Program-made: the position numbers and the translations under genes
The notes under the pieces: model-generated
Databases searched by the model: none
What the model saw: the letters and a program-made list of their open reading frames with translations, nothing else
What the model was told of the DNA's origin: nothing
Source of the DNA: Hypsibius dujardini
Taxonomy: Eukaryota; Tardigrada; Eutardigrada; Parachela; Hypsibiidae
Direction of reading: 5' to 3'
Length of the DNA: 44,079 bases
Assembly (NCBI GenBank): GCA_001579985.1
Contig: LRSR01006707.1
Coordinates: 1-44,079 of the forward strand
In this document: in pieces, positions 9,820 to 23,095 of the stretch
How the letters are laid out: the number at the start of each line of letters is the position of its first letter
Numbering within the stretch: position 1 is the first letter of the stretch

Positions 9820-11752
9820 TCAAACAATAGCGGCATCAACGGCGGAACGACCCAGGAAATTTTTGTCCACGATATAAAATTGATGCTTCTCCGAAAATAA
9901 TGCCCATATAACCGCAATATTCTCAACCACTACGTTGACCGGGATAAACAGCACTGCGCCAATAATGGAGAAGATTCCCTTTAGCAGCCCGAGCCGTCGA
10001 AACGGGAACGACTTCAGTGCTCCGAACATGAACATGTAAATATTCACGCTGGCGATCCAAGCGCTTAATACCTCCAACCACTGAGGATACGTAGCAGGGT
10101 GGGTAAAGTTGAGCAATACTGTCAGACAGGAGAGCGGAAGTGACAGCCACGCATACAGCGATAGTGCCAGGAACACTTTATACCGGAAACCGATGTCGCG
10201 GTTATGGACCACCAAAAAGATGCCCTGGATCCAGCGCTTCCGCTGCTTCAGCAAGTCAGACAAGGTAAAGGGGCTCTTTTCCCACATTTCTCCCTCAATC
10301 CAGTTGAACGTGTAGCCTCTCTCAAATGCTTTCATGGCGAAAAAGCAGTCTTCCGCTATGCTACCATCAGGTCCGTTGTCGAACGTCACGTCCTTTTCCG
10401 CGGCGGCTTTCGTCACCACGTACGATCCCTTCCAACTGAACAGCGGCTTGTGAAGAACGCCGAGCTGAGTGCGCATCTTGCCCATGTCGTCAGCCACCCG
10501 AAAACTATCCGCGGTGGTGGTAATCCAGTTGACGACGACGTCATTGGCGTACGTGACCAGGCCTTGACCGAACTGATGTTGCCCGTCACAGACAAAGTTG
10601 ATGATTCCTTTGACGCTGTTTTCGGTCAGCAGCGTTTCCTCGTCCAAGTGGACAATCCAAGTTGAATCGTCACAGTCGTATACCTACGGTAAAACGAGTA
10701 CCATAAAAGTGGTTCGTAGCTGACCGATTAAAAAATCAAACATTTTAGACCATTGGGAAGAGCAAAACTAAAGCACTCACAGTTTCAGTAGGAGTATTTA
10801 TGCTTGTGAATTTAGAATTAATCAAAGCGTGCGAAAAAAAGGGGAAAGTTCACCGCTAATAAAGTAATAAACAATCACGCATATGTCAGTAAATACCTCA
10901 GGCTCCAGACAATACTGCAGAGCGCGACTTTTGAAAAGAGCTCCCGTTTTCGACCGATAATTGGTCGGCACAAGAATCATTTTGAGTAGGTCGGAGGAAG
11001 GGAGGCGAAGGGCGTTGTCGGTGACCACTTCGTACAAGTAGTTTTGCAAGCCCAGTTTATCAACGAGCGCGAGATTTCGTTCCACGGTGCGGAAGACCAG
11101 TTCCGGGAACGTGCCTCGTGTAACCGTGCGAATGCGCATCTTCGGGGCTGTCATCATCGAATGGCGTTGCTCCACGGTCGACCGGAATGCATTTATCAGG
11201 AATAGGCCGAAAAAGTTGAAAACAACCTGAAAAACAATAATCTCCCGTTATAAATGGAGACAGTGCCTAATATAATACAAGAATATCAGTGAAATAGCCA
11301 CTTTGATCAGAATCAAATTTGCAACCAAGGGAATATCACATAAAAGTGGAAGCACAATCGTGCAATCAACAAATCAACCGTAAGCTTCTACTCTTATTGC
11401 TGTGGAACGTCACGACTTAAAGAGAGCAATCAATCGATTAATCAACTACAAAAATAATCAACTACAGAATCAATTTCAACTGGTTACGGAAAACGCGAAA
11501 GTCATGTCGCAGCCTATGACTGCTCAAATGGCTCAAACTGTAAAGATTAATAATTACCTGCGGCAAAGCAAAAAAGCAAATACATCGAAGAGATATAAGA
11601 AAAACCGCCGCGACATTCCCGTAAGCATCAAAGGGATCAATTTCGGCAACGGCAGTGTGTTGTGCCGAGTACAAGACGTAGATTAAAACGCAGATGTACA
11701 GGCAGATGTGGAGGCAGTGCTTTACTACAGGACCTATCCAAGGAACCGCCAT
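9820..11752 (-). CDS. egh: Beta-1,4-mannosyltransferase, egghead/bre-3 type
   Basis: Three exons: 11752-11558, 11226-10897 and 10683-9820, total 1389 nt, 462 residues, close to the length of fly egghead. The N-terminus has two hydrophobic segments (about residues 10-30 and 45-75, joined as FFALPQ-VVFNFFGLFL). The GT2 catalytic region carries TVTRGTFPELV, TGALFKSRALQYCLEPE, the metal-binding type motif IVHLDEE (Asp189), AEDCFF (Glu286-Asp287) and QRKRW (322-326). C-terminal transmembrane helices follow, including LALSLYAWLSLPLS and NIYMFMFGALKSF. Enzymes of this family add mannose to glucosylceramide in ER/Golgi membranes, the second step of invertebrate arthro-series glycolipids, and are absent from vertebrates. 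The gene is head-to-head with the ORP1-like gene. Confidence 0.96.
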
Positions 11753-12352
11753 CCTCCGATCGTTGACTTAATGAAGGTATTTCACAAGAATAAATAGAGG
11801 AAAGGTATTTTACGAGAATAAATAGAGGAAATGCAATTTACGAGAACAAATAGAGGAAACCTGCCGGAGTGAGTTTGCATCCTGTTTTCGTCAATCGTCA
11901 CTAATATTTCAGTTCCGCTCCGTCGCGAGCAGCGGGTTACTCTTCCCTCTACCGGAACGGCAGATCGGGAAGTACTGTTCTACGACTAAGCGTCAACGTT
12001 CAGTATTTGTTCTAACTACCACGCCGCAATAGTGGAAATGTTCGCTCTTACAAGAAGCAATTAGTTAATATACAGAACAGTGCATGTAACAAGGAACAAT
12101 ATATAAAATAGATCAATTATCGAAATATTGTCGTTCGCCTTCCAGTCATTTGACAACCATCGGCGATCAAAATTACCTGATTTTCTACTTGTGTAGCATA
12201 CCTACGGGCGATCAGTACAACAAATCGAGTCTGGACGGAACTGGATTTTTTAGCTTGCGAAAAGCAGTGAGGCTAATTGAGAGTAAGAGTCATTTTTATC
12301 TCGTGAACGAAGAATTTTTGTTTGCAGTCATCCGATTTTCCTTCAATTAGAA
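11753..12352. promoter_or_regulatory. Divergent intergenic region, egh / ORP1-like
   Basis: 600 bp between two opposed starts. It includes a short direct repeat, ACGAGAATAAATAGAGGAAA-like, present three times at about 11775-11860. A pyrimidine-rich CCCTTTTTCAG just before 12370 suggests a 5'-UTR intron acceptor for the ORP1-like gene. No other gene seen. Confidence 0.45.
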
Positions 12353-12373
12353 ATGTTTCCCTTTTTCAGTTTG

Positions 12374-15300
12374 ATGGAGAAACCACTAGCGACGGCGTCC
12401 GTCTCGCAGTCACGGCTCAGGAATACCAGTAGCAGCAGCGGCGGCGATGACGGTGAAATGGAGCAGTCCAAGCAGGAGCAGCAGCAGTCTCGGCGTGATT
12501 CGCTTTTGAATTCACCAACTTTATCATTCAAAGATAAGAAGAGCGCGTTGGACGAATCGTTCATCTACCACGCACGTGTGGGCGACGCGCAAGCCGTCAA
12601 GGAGCTACTGGATGCACGCCGGCGTGAGGAAGTGGACCTGAACGTCAATCACCTGGGTGAGTTCTTGTGTATTTAAGTGTCGATTAAGTGTCGATTTGTT
12701 TCGAACCTTCAATTGCTTGATTGCTTGATTGGTTGATTGTTTATGAATTCGATTTCAGGCTTAAATTCATCTGAACCTTGATTTTTTTAGTAATTTGAAA
12801 GAAGTCGACTGAATCGCATTTTGGAAACTATATTTGTTAGAAATTGGCGGATGATTAACGGTTCCGGGTGCCGGCACCTTTTTTTTGAGAAAAATAATCA
12901 TCCCGTCTCCAGTTTCATTTTATAAGTAGCGCAATTTAATTTTGTCTAATACGATTTCTCGATTGGTATTTGACTGTGCATCGGTTGTTGCATTGGTTGC
13001 TTGTGGAACACTATTGTCATTTTGTATCGGGTGTTTTACTACTTTGATGGATAGCTGATTGGTTGATTGCCGTTTATCCTGTCGCAGGTTTGATGAAATG
13101 GGATCGCGGCTGCACGGCATTGCATATCGCCTGCTACTTCGGCCATGCTGATGCGGTGAAGGTTCTCCTTGGGGACACTGACATCGACATCGACATTCGA
13201 AATAACCACTGGGAAACTCCCCTGCACAAGGCCGCCTTGACGGGGCGGATCGACATTGTCCATTTTCTGGTTGATCGCGGAGCGTCGGTACTGGTGACGG
13301 ACGATAAAGGCAGGCGGGCCAGTGACGTCGCTGCCTCACCGGAAATTAAGACCTTCTTGAAGGGTACGTATAGCTTTTTTAAAGTTGAGCAACCACCTGG
13401 GGGGATATGGTACTGACTGGTAATGACGAAGCCATTTCGCGTAAGAAAGATAGCGACTCTTGATAGTTGTCAGGGAATTAGCGACGGCTTGACGGACGAC
13501 AGGAGGCTGATGGGGATAACCCTGAAGTTTCATTGTTATTTTGACTAGCACGTGAGCACATGGTAATTGTGGTGTCTAGATTCCGAGAGACATTCAGAAA
13601 ACCGGCATGTCTCGTGCCTAGTCGGGTGTGGTCAGTAGGCAGCACCCCAGGGCTTCGTGATACATCATATAACTTGCAGTCAGTTTATTGCTTTACTGCG
13701 ATTCCCGTCCTGGTCCGCATATCCTACCCGCCTAGTTGCTTGAGTTGCTCTGCGTTGTAGAAATGGAAAATGTCCAACGGGCCAACCACGCCACGCGGTT
13801 CATCGCGGCTTGCCGGAATGGCAGTGTCGAACAAATGCGGAGCCTTTTAAGCGGGCCGAATCCACCGGAAATCGGCTACTGTGATAACGATGGGAATACA
13901 GCCTTGCATCACGCTGTGAAGCTCGATCAGAAGGAGGCCGCGTCCTTATTGTTGGAGCATTGTGGAGATCCGCACCGGAAGAACGATCACGGTAAATTTT
14001 ATTACCCTGATTTCATTATTCAATCTTATTTTGAAGCTCGCTTGTTCTGTTGTTACTTTTCATTTTATTTGAGATGCTCAGTAAACTGTATTTGATGGCT
14101 TTCAGGCAAAAGTTGCTTCGATCTCATCGTCAGCGAGCCCATGCGACGAATCTTGGAGATTAAGCCTCCCCTAAAGTTCGTTCCAAAATGCCAGCCGCTC
14201 GAAGGTGTCCTCCTCAAGGTGAGTGGCATGACGTCACAGCATACACAGATTAGTGCGTGATGCAGGGTTCATTCTTTTGGCTTCAGTGTAATCGTATTTG
14301 GAATATCTGGCGGAAGGTATTTGCTCTCTTTGACTTCCTCTTTCCTCCTGGATTCTGTTCACCGGTGAATCGGTGGTACATTATTGTTTCGTCTTTTCCA
14401 AAGTACTGGGTCTTTCTCAACCGAGGCACAATTTCGTTTTATCGCTCCAAGTGAGTCTTTCTTCCGGTTACGGGTTTCTGGTAGAGATTTTTCACTGAAT
14501 ATTCCGTCGCCGTTCTAGGAGAGACGTTGGGAATGATCGTGCCCGCAAAGTCTACAAGCATCTGGATGGAGCTCATGTTAAGGTGGGAAACCCAACCTGC
14601 AGTTCCTACTGAGTCCTACGGCGTCGGCCTCCCGCGTTTGCTTGTCACGGTCCATCCGAGCAATCTTTGATTGTTTTGCAGGCTGGTCGACGATGGACAG
14701 AATTGATCGTCAGCTTCGCAGACGGGTCTAATCTGTATCTCAGAGTTCCCAAGTCGTCCGACGTTAAGCACCGCGACGTAAGTTCTCCGTTGAATTAATC
14801 TTCCCAACCCGCCTTTTTGGAATTCAGGTACATCGCCTTTTCTTGTACTTCAGGAGTGGATCGCAAGAGCTAAGGAGCACATTGCGTACAGGTGACATCA
14901 TCTCATGGATTCATCTTTTACCTTTAAATTGATTGCTTGATTGCTTGATTGCTTGATCGATTCTTGCTCCTCCACAGTAATCATTACATCGGAATGCCGA
15001 CTACGTCACAGGCCGCACCTCCAACCGCTGTCAATATGGATGAGTCTTTAGTGGAGGCGAAGAGGAAGCTGGAGGACCTCCTGAAAGCAGTGGCTGGTGT
15101 GGTCAACGCTCGCCGTTCGTCCAGTGCTGTCGATATTGCTCAAGTTTCCGGCGTCGTTGATATCGCGTACAGCGCAGTTCAGCACTGTCTTGATACCTTG
15201 CGGGAAATTGATAGGGTGAGAAATTCCCTTGTCAGTTGCTTTAACCGCTATCGCCGGTCTGTCATTTGCGCTCGCTCACATTATGTCTCGTTTCGGATAT

Positions 15301-17243
15301 CAGACCAGAGAGCAGCTGTTGATTGAGGAACGGGAGCGTTGCCGGGTTCTGGAGAACGCCTTGGAAGTTCTTGCAGTTGAGCACGAAGCAGTCTTGAGCT
15401 CGGTGGAACTGCTCGGCTCAACGGGCTCTTTGTCGAGCGCCAATTCCGTCTATTATTCCCCACCGGAGTCAATCGCCGATTTAGAAGATGGACGGTCGAA
15501 CGACGACCAGCCCTTGCTATCTCCTCCAGACTCGGACGGGGATGACGAGGACCAATTTCACGATACCATGTATGGTCTCGACGAAAGCTTTGAAGGTAAG
15601 ACGCTTTCAAGCTTGGATTTCACTGGTCGCGTTTTTCAAGACTTGATAAACCTTTCAGTTTTAACAATTTTTATGAATAGAAGATAAACTGTATAAACTG
15701 TATAAACACACCAAGATCTTATTGTATAGTTTACGAAAGTTGACTAACGCCTTGCGGGACAGTCGGGCCACTACCGATTAAAGTACACTCAAGGATTACA
15801 CAACGCGATAGAGCCATCGCGGTGGCGTGTTGAACTTGCCACCTGTTGCTGCTGAATCAGCTCCGCACTTCTCTCTTATCAGACACATGCTTGCGCGATC
15901 GTTACACTTTTTAAGCTTTAAATATAGCCCCGACTCATCCATCAGGAATTCATTTCTTTCCAATCCACTTCTTGCTCTCCTTTTGGCGTCATACTGAAAA
16001 TGCTCAGTGGAATTTGGAAGTATTTGACACCATCCGCGAGAGAGACGGTCGAGGGCGACCCAGAAAAGGATGACTCTGACTGTAGCAGAAGTAAGGAGGC
16101 CGTGAGAGGCGAGCGAAGAAGACGCGTTGTTGACATTTCTCGCATTCTTACTTCACTCGACTTCGTACATGCATGATTAAAGTACGCGGCGTTCTGTTGG
16201 AGCACTGCTGCGGTCGTGGTTTGTTGTGTCTGCCGCCGGAGGCAACATTGTTGGTTTACGACTGGTGTGGTACAGCAGGGATGCCTGATTAGGTCGTATC
16301 ATGGCGTGACTGTTTTGTGATTCCTTCAACGGTTCATTTATTATTTTGCCGTCTGTATTTTTAGCCGGGGTGCGAAGACTAACAGGCTGTATTCCTTCCA
16401 GCAGGTACGGGCCACTTGGATACCGGGAAGGAGTTTTCGACGGGCGATATCATCAAAAGCGGAGTGAAGATGGCCAGCCATACTAATGGACACGCACACA
16501 CTGCCCTATTGGAGCGGAATGGGGATGTGCAACAGCGGTCGAAATTCGGCGGTCGGTAAGTGGCCTCCTGGGTGGACTCATCCATGTATCGAGTTGTCTG
16601 TCCGCCAGTCTCTATTAACATTTGTCTGTCGCCATGACCTCTTTCTGGTTGGGCCAACTCATTTATATCTATCTCTTATCTATCTCGCATTTTTTTGCCC
16701 GTTCAACAAATAAAATTTAGTTTGTCTGGCTCAAATTTTGATTTGAAATGCGTGCGTCTATTTTTCGAATTTAGGTTTATATCCGTCTGTCACATAGGCA
16801 GTGAAAAGTATTGATTGAAAAGTGTGTGTCTACATTAAGTAAAAAGAACAATGAGTCAGATGGGCTATTAATTGAAGCGAAAAACGTGGAATCGTTTGTT
16901 TGTGTGCCAAGAATATTGTCCCGGTAGCCGTGCCACCACACCACATCACACCACACCGAGTGTGTGTGAGTGTGTGTGTTGGTTTTAATCTTTCTCAGTG
17001 ATTGCCATCATGAGCGACCCCGAGTCCGACTCACTCACACTGTGCGTGCACTTTGACAGACCACGCGTGCTTTTGCTTCGTGAACTTTAAGTCGATTTCC
17101 ATCGGAAGGATTGACCCTGGGGACTACGTAGGCGTGTTTAGAAAGTGGCTGACCCATGTGCATATTTATACCCATTAGAGTTGATGAGATTTTGGGAAGG
17201 ATCGACTTGATTTTTGGCCCACGTGAAAATAAGGAGACCGGCG

Positions 17244-17280
<37 letters not shown>

Positions 17281-17292
17281 CAGACAGACAGC

Positions 17293-17346
<54 letters not shown>

Positions 17347-19457
17347 GCAGGCAGGCAGACAAGCGCAATCTCGAATCGGACAGTGAGGGATATATTTTAG
17401 ATCTTTCATGCTTGAAACGGAAGGATGTCGAGGCAAGCAAGACAGTCATCAAAAGAGGGAATTACTATATTCGTGCTGGCACAGAAGTAATTTTAAAAGC
17501 AGGAAATGACAAAAGGGATAATGGCGTGCCAACTTGTCGTAAAACTCCCCACATTAATCCACCATAATTCAATATTCATTGAAGGAAATGAAATGGTTTT
17601 CTTTGCGTTCGTGATGATTTTGTAGCAAAACTTTGCCGGGATTCATGACATGCTTGGGCTAATTTGATTACACCATTTTATCATATTACTGCTGTACCGA
17701 GCACTAACCACCGGCTTCTTACGAACATCTGCAGCACCCTTAACTCCCACTCTCTTCCCCCCTTCCCTTCCCTTATCAAGAGCCCATTTTTTGCGCCCAA
17801 TTCCACGCATCGATTGCCCCGACTGTGCCCGCGCTTCATCCGGACTTGCCCATGTTGCCGTTGTGCGCACCCCGATTCTAGCGCGGCTGACGACACACCG
17901 CGACTGTTACATCACCAATCACCAGGAAGATTTCCGAGAGCTTCCTCCCCCATTCAAATCCCTCAAAAAGGAATTATTCAATTGGATTTTTCATTTTTCC
18001 CCCGCAACAAAGACGACGGGGACGGGGACGGGAACGGGAACGACCGCGAGGAAAAAGGAACATACACAGAGGGCAGAGGATGTTTCAAGAGGGGAACGGA
18101 CTGTTGTGGTAGCGTGGCAGTGTGGAAGGGGGAAGAAGGGAGGAGAAATCGATTTGTTCGGTGCAGGAAGGCGTTCTTTTATCACACTGTGTCTGTGTGT
18201 ATGTGTCTGTGTGCTGTCTGTGTGTATGTCTATGTGTGCTGTCTGTGTGTATGTCTGTGTCTGTGTGTGTGTCTATGTCTATGTGTGCTCTTGCCGCTTT
18301 CGCCTAGTCCGGGATGAACCAACCGGCGTGTCCGATCGATTTTTCGTCCCTGATGAGATTGCTCGCGACCTGACCCTGTGTGTGCTGGGTGTACGTATGT
18401 GTATAGTGAATACTGTTTCAGGATACCCTGTAGCGGGGATTGCAGGGGGGACTTTAATGTGGAGCAGTTTTTGTGTTGCAACCGCTGTCGCGCTCTTTTT
18501 TTAGAAGGAGAAAGCAGAGACTCATTAGGCTGTGGAAGGTGTCAGGACGCGGCACTCACCGGGAATTTTTCGCCGGTGATGTGGAGTCTTGTTGCTGTTC
18601 CATCTTTTCAGGAGGTTCTTCGCCGATTTGTTTTTCCTCTTCCTCGTCGTCTTCGTGCGCCGTCTTGATATTATTAGTTTTTATATATTTAGTCAGCTTT
18701 GCGAAAGCCCTTCCATCGCTCGATCGATTTGCTGATTGGTCGGCGGTGTGGGATGGCGCTTAATGGGCACTTTGTGCAGCGGAGGTACGATTACTTTGCC
18801 GAGCTAATGACTGAAGATTAGCGCTTTTTTTGGCTCGATTCTCTGAAATTATTTAAACGGTAAACCGGTTCTGACGTGACATGCACTTCTTCTCCTCTTT
18901 GAATTATTTTTTTTTTGGAGTAAAAATGTTTCCTCTGGGCTAGGCAATAGCTTGCAATAGTACACGTACGCATGGAAAACTGACTTGTTCTGCAGAGATC
19001 TGAAAACCCATTTAACTGACCCTCATTAATGAAATTGTAAGAATACGATCATGACTTTTTTATGTTGTACTACTGAGTAGGTTGAAGCAAACGAATTTCT
19101 GTAGTTACGTGTCACGAATGAATGAGAGTGGTGTTTATTTACAACCGTGATTGGTCTAGCTTGATTTTGGACGAGTACAAATATTGGGTTTCCTAATGAG
19201 ATTTTGTGTGATCTTTAGGGATTTTGACGTGTTTTCTACATTGAAGTAGTATCTTCGTCCGTCCATTGTTATGTGTGTCTCCTTAGGTCTCTCTCTTTAT
19301 CTGTCTGCTTGTCTGTTTATCTGCTTCAGTGTATCCATGTCTGTCCCCCTATACGTATGTCTGCCTGCTTGCCTGCCTCCCTTCCTCTCTGTCTTTCTGT
19401 TCGTGTCTGTCTGTCTGTCGATTTGTCTGTCGATTTGTTTGTCTGGTTGTTTGTCCA

Positions 19458-19498
<41 letters not shown>

Positions 19499-19513
19499 TT
19501 GTCTATCTGTCCA

Positions 19514-19546
<33 letters not shown>

Positions 19547-19569
19547 TTGTCTGTTTGTCTATCTGTCCA

Positions 19570-19606
<37 letters not shown>

Positions 19607-20349
19607 TTGTTTGTCTGTCTACAGTATGTCGATCTGTCTGTCGATCTGTCTGCCTGTGCGTCTGCCTGTCTTTCTTTCTTCGCCTCCTGCCTTTCAGACT
19701 CTGATATTTTAATAATTCATTTGTTTGCCTGCGAGGTTTCTCTCTTGGTTTGGCTGCATGTGCCGTGGTCTCGATTCTATAATTAGAGTTTCTAATTCAT
19801 TGCTTATTTGGTTGCAGGACCACCCTTCCAGTCCAACAGTTCTCCCGGACGGATTTCAGCATCTGGAGTGTCCTGAAGCAATGCATCGGCAAGGTAAATA
19901 AGCCGGCTAATAAACCTACTGCATTATTAATTTTCCTTTGGCCTTTTTTCTCTTCTTCACGCTTTTCCTGTTAAGAGCCTCCTCCCGGCGAGTGTTCGAT
20001 CGATTTTGAAGAGTTGTATCACATCTTTCACGCGTGACAGGCGCCATTTCGTGCCTCACGTGTTCTTTTGACCATTATACTCTTTCATTTGCTCTGTATC
20101 CGTTCCGCTCCAGTGGGAGATGGTTCTTTGCCGCGATCGACTAATCGTCCTGTTTATTTGGGAATGGCGTGCTTTGTCGATTTTGTTGACATTATTTTTT
20201 CATCTTCTCCCTTTGTAGGACCTGTCGAAAATTACCATGCCGGTCGTCTTCAATGAGCCGCTGAGCTTCCTTCAGCGCATGAGCGAATACATGGAGTACG
20301 CTCAGCTCCTTGATCAGGTTTGTGTGCCTCTTTCCTGTCTGTCTGTCTA

Positions 20350-20390
<41 letters not shown>

Positions 20391-22773
20391 TTATCTGTCT
20401 GTCTGTCTGTCTGTCTGCCTATCTGTCTCTCTTTCTGTCTGCCTGCCTGAGCCAGCCTTTCTCTTTTCTGACTGTCGGTTTGTCTCTCTGTTTGTATTTC
20501 TGATTGTGTGTCTGTGTGTCTCTTTCTCTCTCTCTCTATGTCTCTGTCTGCCAATTTGTTGAGCAGTCCATATATGCCTGCTACGAGGCCACCATGCGGC
20601 CTCTTCAGGCGGTTGACAGCTTATCTTGGATTCATTTATCTCTTGCGCTTCGCCGCATTTTATGCTCAGCGGCTTGTTGAAAACTTCAAATCGGGAACCT
20701 GATGTTAATTTGATGGCTGTTTGATAGGCCGGAATGTGTGACGATCCCGTGGAGCGTATTATATTCGTGTCCGCCTTCGCGGTGTCTGCTTGCGCCAGCA
20801 ATGCCGACCGGATAGGGAAGCCCTTCAACCCACTCCTCGGGGAGACATTTGAGCTATCACGGTAAGGATGAAGCGGGATATTTTCTTCTCCCTCTGTGAA
20901 TGAGACCTTCTCCTGACTTTTGCTGACGTCGATATCTCGCAACGCGTTTCACTTCCTGTTTTCGCCCCTTCTCATTTTTCTGCCCTGTTTATATTCTCCA
21001 TAGACCGGAATTGGGATATCACATGGTTAGCGAGCAGGTCAGCCACCACCCTCCGGTTAGTGCCTTCTCCGCGGCCTCCAAAGATCTCTGGAATTTCTCC
21101 GGATCCATCCTGCCGAAGCTGAAGTTCTGGGGCAAATCGGTGGAAATTCAGCCGAAGGGCGTCGTCACACTCACCCTGAAGAAGTACAACGAGACATACA
21201 CCTGGTCTAATGTCAACTGCCACGTCAATAATATTATCGTCGGCCGATTATGGTAATTACCGGAATGCTTCTGATCCAACAGACAGGGAACCCCAACAAG
21301 GCAACAACCCACCAATCGAAACGGAATTAGTCGAGCAAACATGTTTTCTGAATACGAATGCCACTGTCCAATATCTAAGTGAAATCTTTAATTTGCAGGA
21401 TCGAACAGGTTAGTGCGTGTGGAGGGAGTTCCGTGGAAGGAATTCTGGCAGCTTTCCTGCTAGACATCGCGTAACCACCCATCTTTTCACGTCGTTCATT
21501 CACAGTATGGAGCCATGGAAATAGTCAACCACACAACAGGCCTTTCAGTTGTCCTCAATTTTCATCCCACGGGATGGTCCAACCGCGAGCTTCACAAAGT
21601 CAACGGCTATGTATTGGATAAAAGGTTCGGCTAGAGGGATCCCCATTTGCGTTGACGCGGTGGACTCGAGTGGATTACGCTAACTGATTTACTTTCTTTT
21701 CTTCTGGTCTCAGTAAAAACCAACTGAAAGCGATTTACGGTAAATGGACGGAGTATCTGCGCTGCGTTGACGTCAAGACGTTCGAAAACTTCTCCCGGCG
21801 CGGTGGTAAGAGCACATCGGTCGATCAGAGCCGAGGACGGCGAACGTCTTCCGTGGAGGTAAGCAAGTTCCATCACGCATGAACACACACAACACAAAAC
21901 TGACTTGTTACCATTTATATTTTGGCATTCCTTTAACTCTTAACTTGTCTGACTGGAACTGGTCTTTTTCTTAATCTCTTCCTTTTTTTGCCTGTTTCTT
22001 TTACTTTTTGGGCACATTTTAGGAGTTCATTTCCAGGATATGTCACATCGTAAAGAAGATTTTTGGCTTGAATTTTTAGCGCGAAAATGCGAGGGGTGCC
22101 AGTTTCGATGCCGGTGCCGGTGATCGCGACATCCAAGCTGCAGATCTGGCTGTGGGGGAAGCCCATTCACCCGTCAATGACTCTTTCCTGGACATTCCTG
22201 GCTCAAAGTTGGTCTGGCAGATTGAGCCAAGACCGTTGTATTGCGCAAAGGTGCGTTTCGGCTGTGCAATGGGTCAGATAGGTTGACAGGTTATGCAGTT
22301 TCTTTTTTTCATTAGTATTTTGGATTCTCCCTCTTCGCCATGGGATTGAACGAACTGGATGAGAACATGAAACGTTTTCTTGCACCCACCGATTGCCGTT
22401 ACCGGCCGGATATTCGTGCACTCGAAAGTGGAGACTTGGGTATGATAACTGCCACCGATCTCTAATTTCTCAATCAGCTGATGGATTTTCTCATCAGACA
22501 CGGCCTCGCTGGAGAAGAATCGATTGGAGGAGAAGCAGCGCGCCGCTAGAAAGACCAACAAACGCGGACAGGACGAATGGACACCAACGTAAGGATGACA
22601 TCACCTTGAGTGATAAAGAGGGCTTGTGCGGCGATTGATTAAACTTACGCTTAAATGATTGGAATTCTAGGTGGTTTCAGTTCGAAAAGAATCCCGTCAC
22701 CAAACTGGAAGACTGGACCTTCACCGAGCGTTACTGGGACCGTGATTACTCTGCATGCCCTGAGATCTACTGA
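12374..22773 (+). CDS. OSBPL1A: ORP1L-type oxysterol-binding protein (ankyrin-PH-FFAT-ORD)
   Basis: There are 23 exons: 12374-12656, 13088-13363, 13761-13991, 14106-14218, 14266-14316, 14404-14450, 14519-14582, 14682-14777, 14854-14891, 14978-15215, 15304-15595, 16405-16555, 19818-19893, 20219-20317, 20728-20861, 21004-21252, 21399-21408, 21506-21624, 21714-21858, 22080-22250, 22316-22439, 22498-22588 and 22671-22773. They total 3201 nt, 1066 residues, and all phases agree. Ankyrin repeats span about residues 60-265 ([26 protein letters not shown]). A PH domain spans about 285-400. An FFAT-like QFHDTMY in an acidic tract lies at 563-569, and the ORD begins at about 627 with the EQVSHHPP signature at 740-747. 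ORP1L-type proteins bind Rab7 on late endosomes and VAP on the ER, and move or sense sterol. The start could also be the in-frame ATG at 12353. Confidence 0.95.
17239..17363. repeat. (CAGA)n microsatellite
   Basis: Long run of CAGA units with a few CAACAGACAG interruptions, turning into GGCAGGCA at the right end. Lies in ORP1-like intron 12. Confidence 0.97.
19403..19665. repeat. TGTC/TGTT microsatellite
   Basis: Imperfect TGTC tract with higher-order repetition: a block containing TTTGTCTATCTGTCCATC occurs twice at about 19495-19575. It is open in all three forward frames, giving artificial Cys-Leu-Ser-Val proteins. Confidence 0.95.
20334..20440. repeat. (TGTC)n microsatellite
   Basis: TGTC units in the ORP1-like intron directly after the exon ending at 20317. 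Confidence 0.95.
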
Positions 22774-23095
22774 CTTGGAAACGACATGCCAGTCTACTTT
22801 CTGTGAAGGATTTAGATCTCCTTGATCTCAAACAGCTTTTCTTTTAACATACTTTGCAAGCGTCTTGATATTTCCTGGTAGATATTTGGTGTAGAGAACT
22901 AGCTCCCTTTTGTAGCCCGGTTTGCAATAGGCGGTCGAATCCTTTTTTTAGCACTCACCCGTGTGTCTGTTTCCAGGCAGCCGACTACCGCTCCTTTGTC
23001 ATGCAAATAACCAAACAAAACAAGAGGTCACACAAAATGATCGGCAATTTGTATTTGATTTTGATTTACGAGAAGCAGAGCGTGTTAATTCAGAC
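22774..23095. promoter_or_regulatory. ORP1-like 3' flank / tektin-2 upstream region
   Basis: Only about 320 bp separate the ORP1-like stop and the chosen tektin start, in tandem orientation. The tektin reading frame stays open upstream of 23096 to about 22961, so an upstream exon or an earlier start is possible. Confidence 0.4.

Larger units (their letters stand above)
16556..19817 (+). other. Large intron 12 of the ORP1-like gene
   Basis: 3.26 kb between the linker exon and the first ORD exon, far longer than the other introns. It holds a CAGA tract (17239-17343), a TGTGTC/TGTATG low-complexity tract (about 18185-18295) and a TGTC tract (19403-19640). The open frames in it are made of these repeats or lack family similarity. 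An internal promoter for a short ORD-only isoform is possible by analogy with ORP1S, but I see no exon that proves it. Confidence 0.6.

Noticed and set aside
9820-11752. Chitin or hyaluronan synthase
   Set aside because: It shares the GT2 QxxRW motif, but length and sequence match the egghead/bre-3 family throughout.
17791-18504. Plus-strand 237-codon open frame
   Set aside because: Much of it is TGTGTC low-complexity sequence, it has no family similarity, and it lies within an ORP1-like intron.
19271-19786. Cysteine-leucine-serine-valine rich proteins in several frames
   Set aside because: Pure translation of a TGTC microsatellite; the same holds near 17239, 20334 and 42045.
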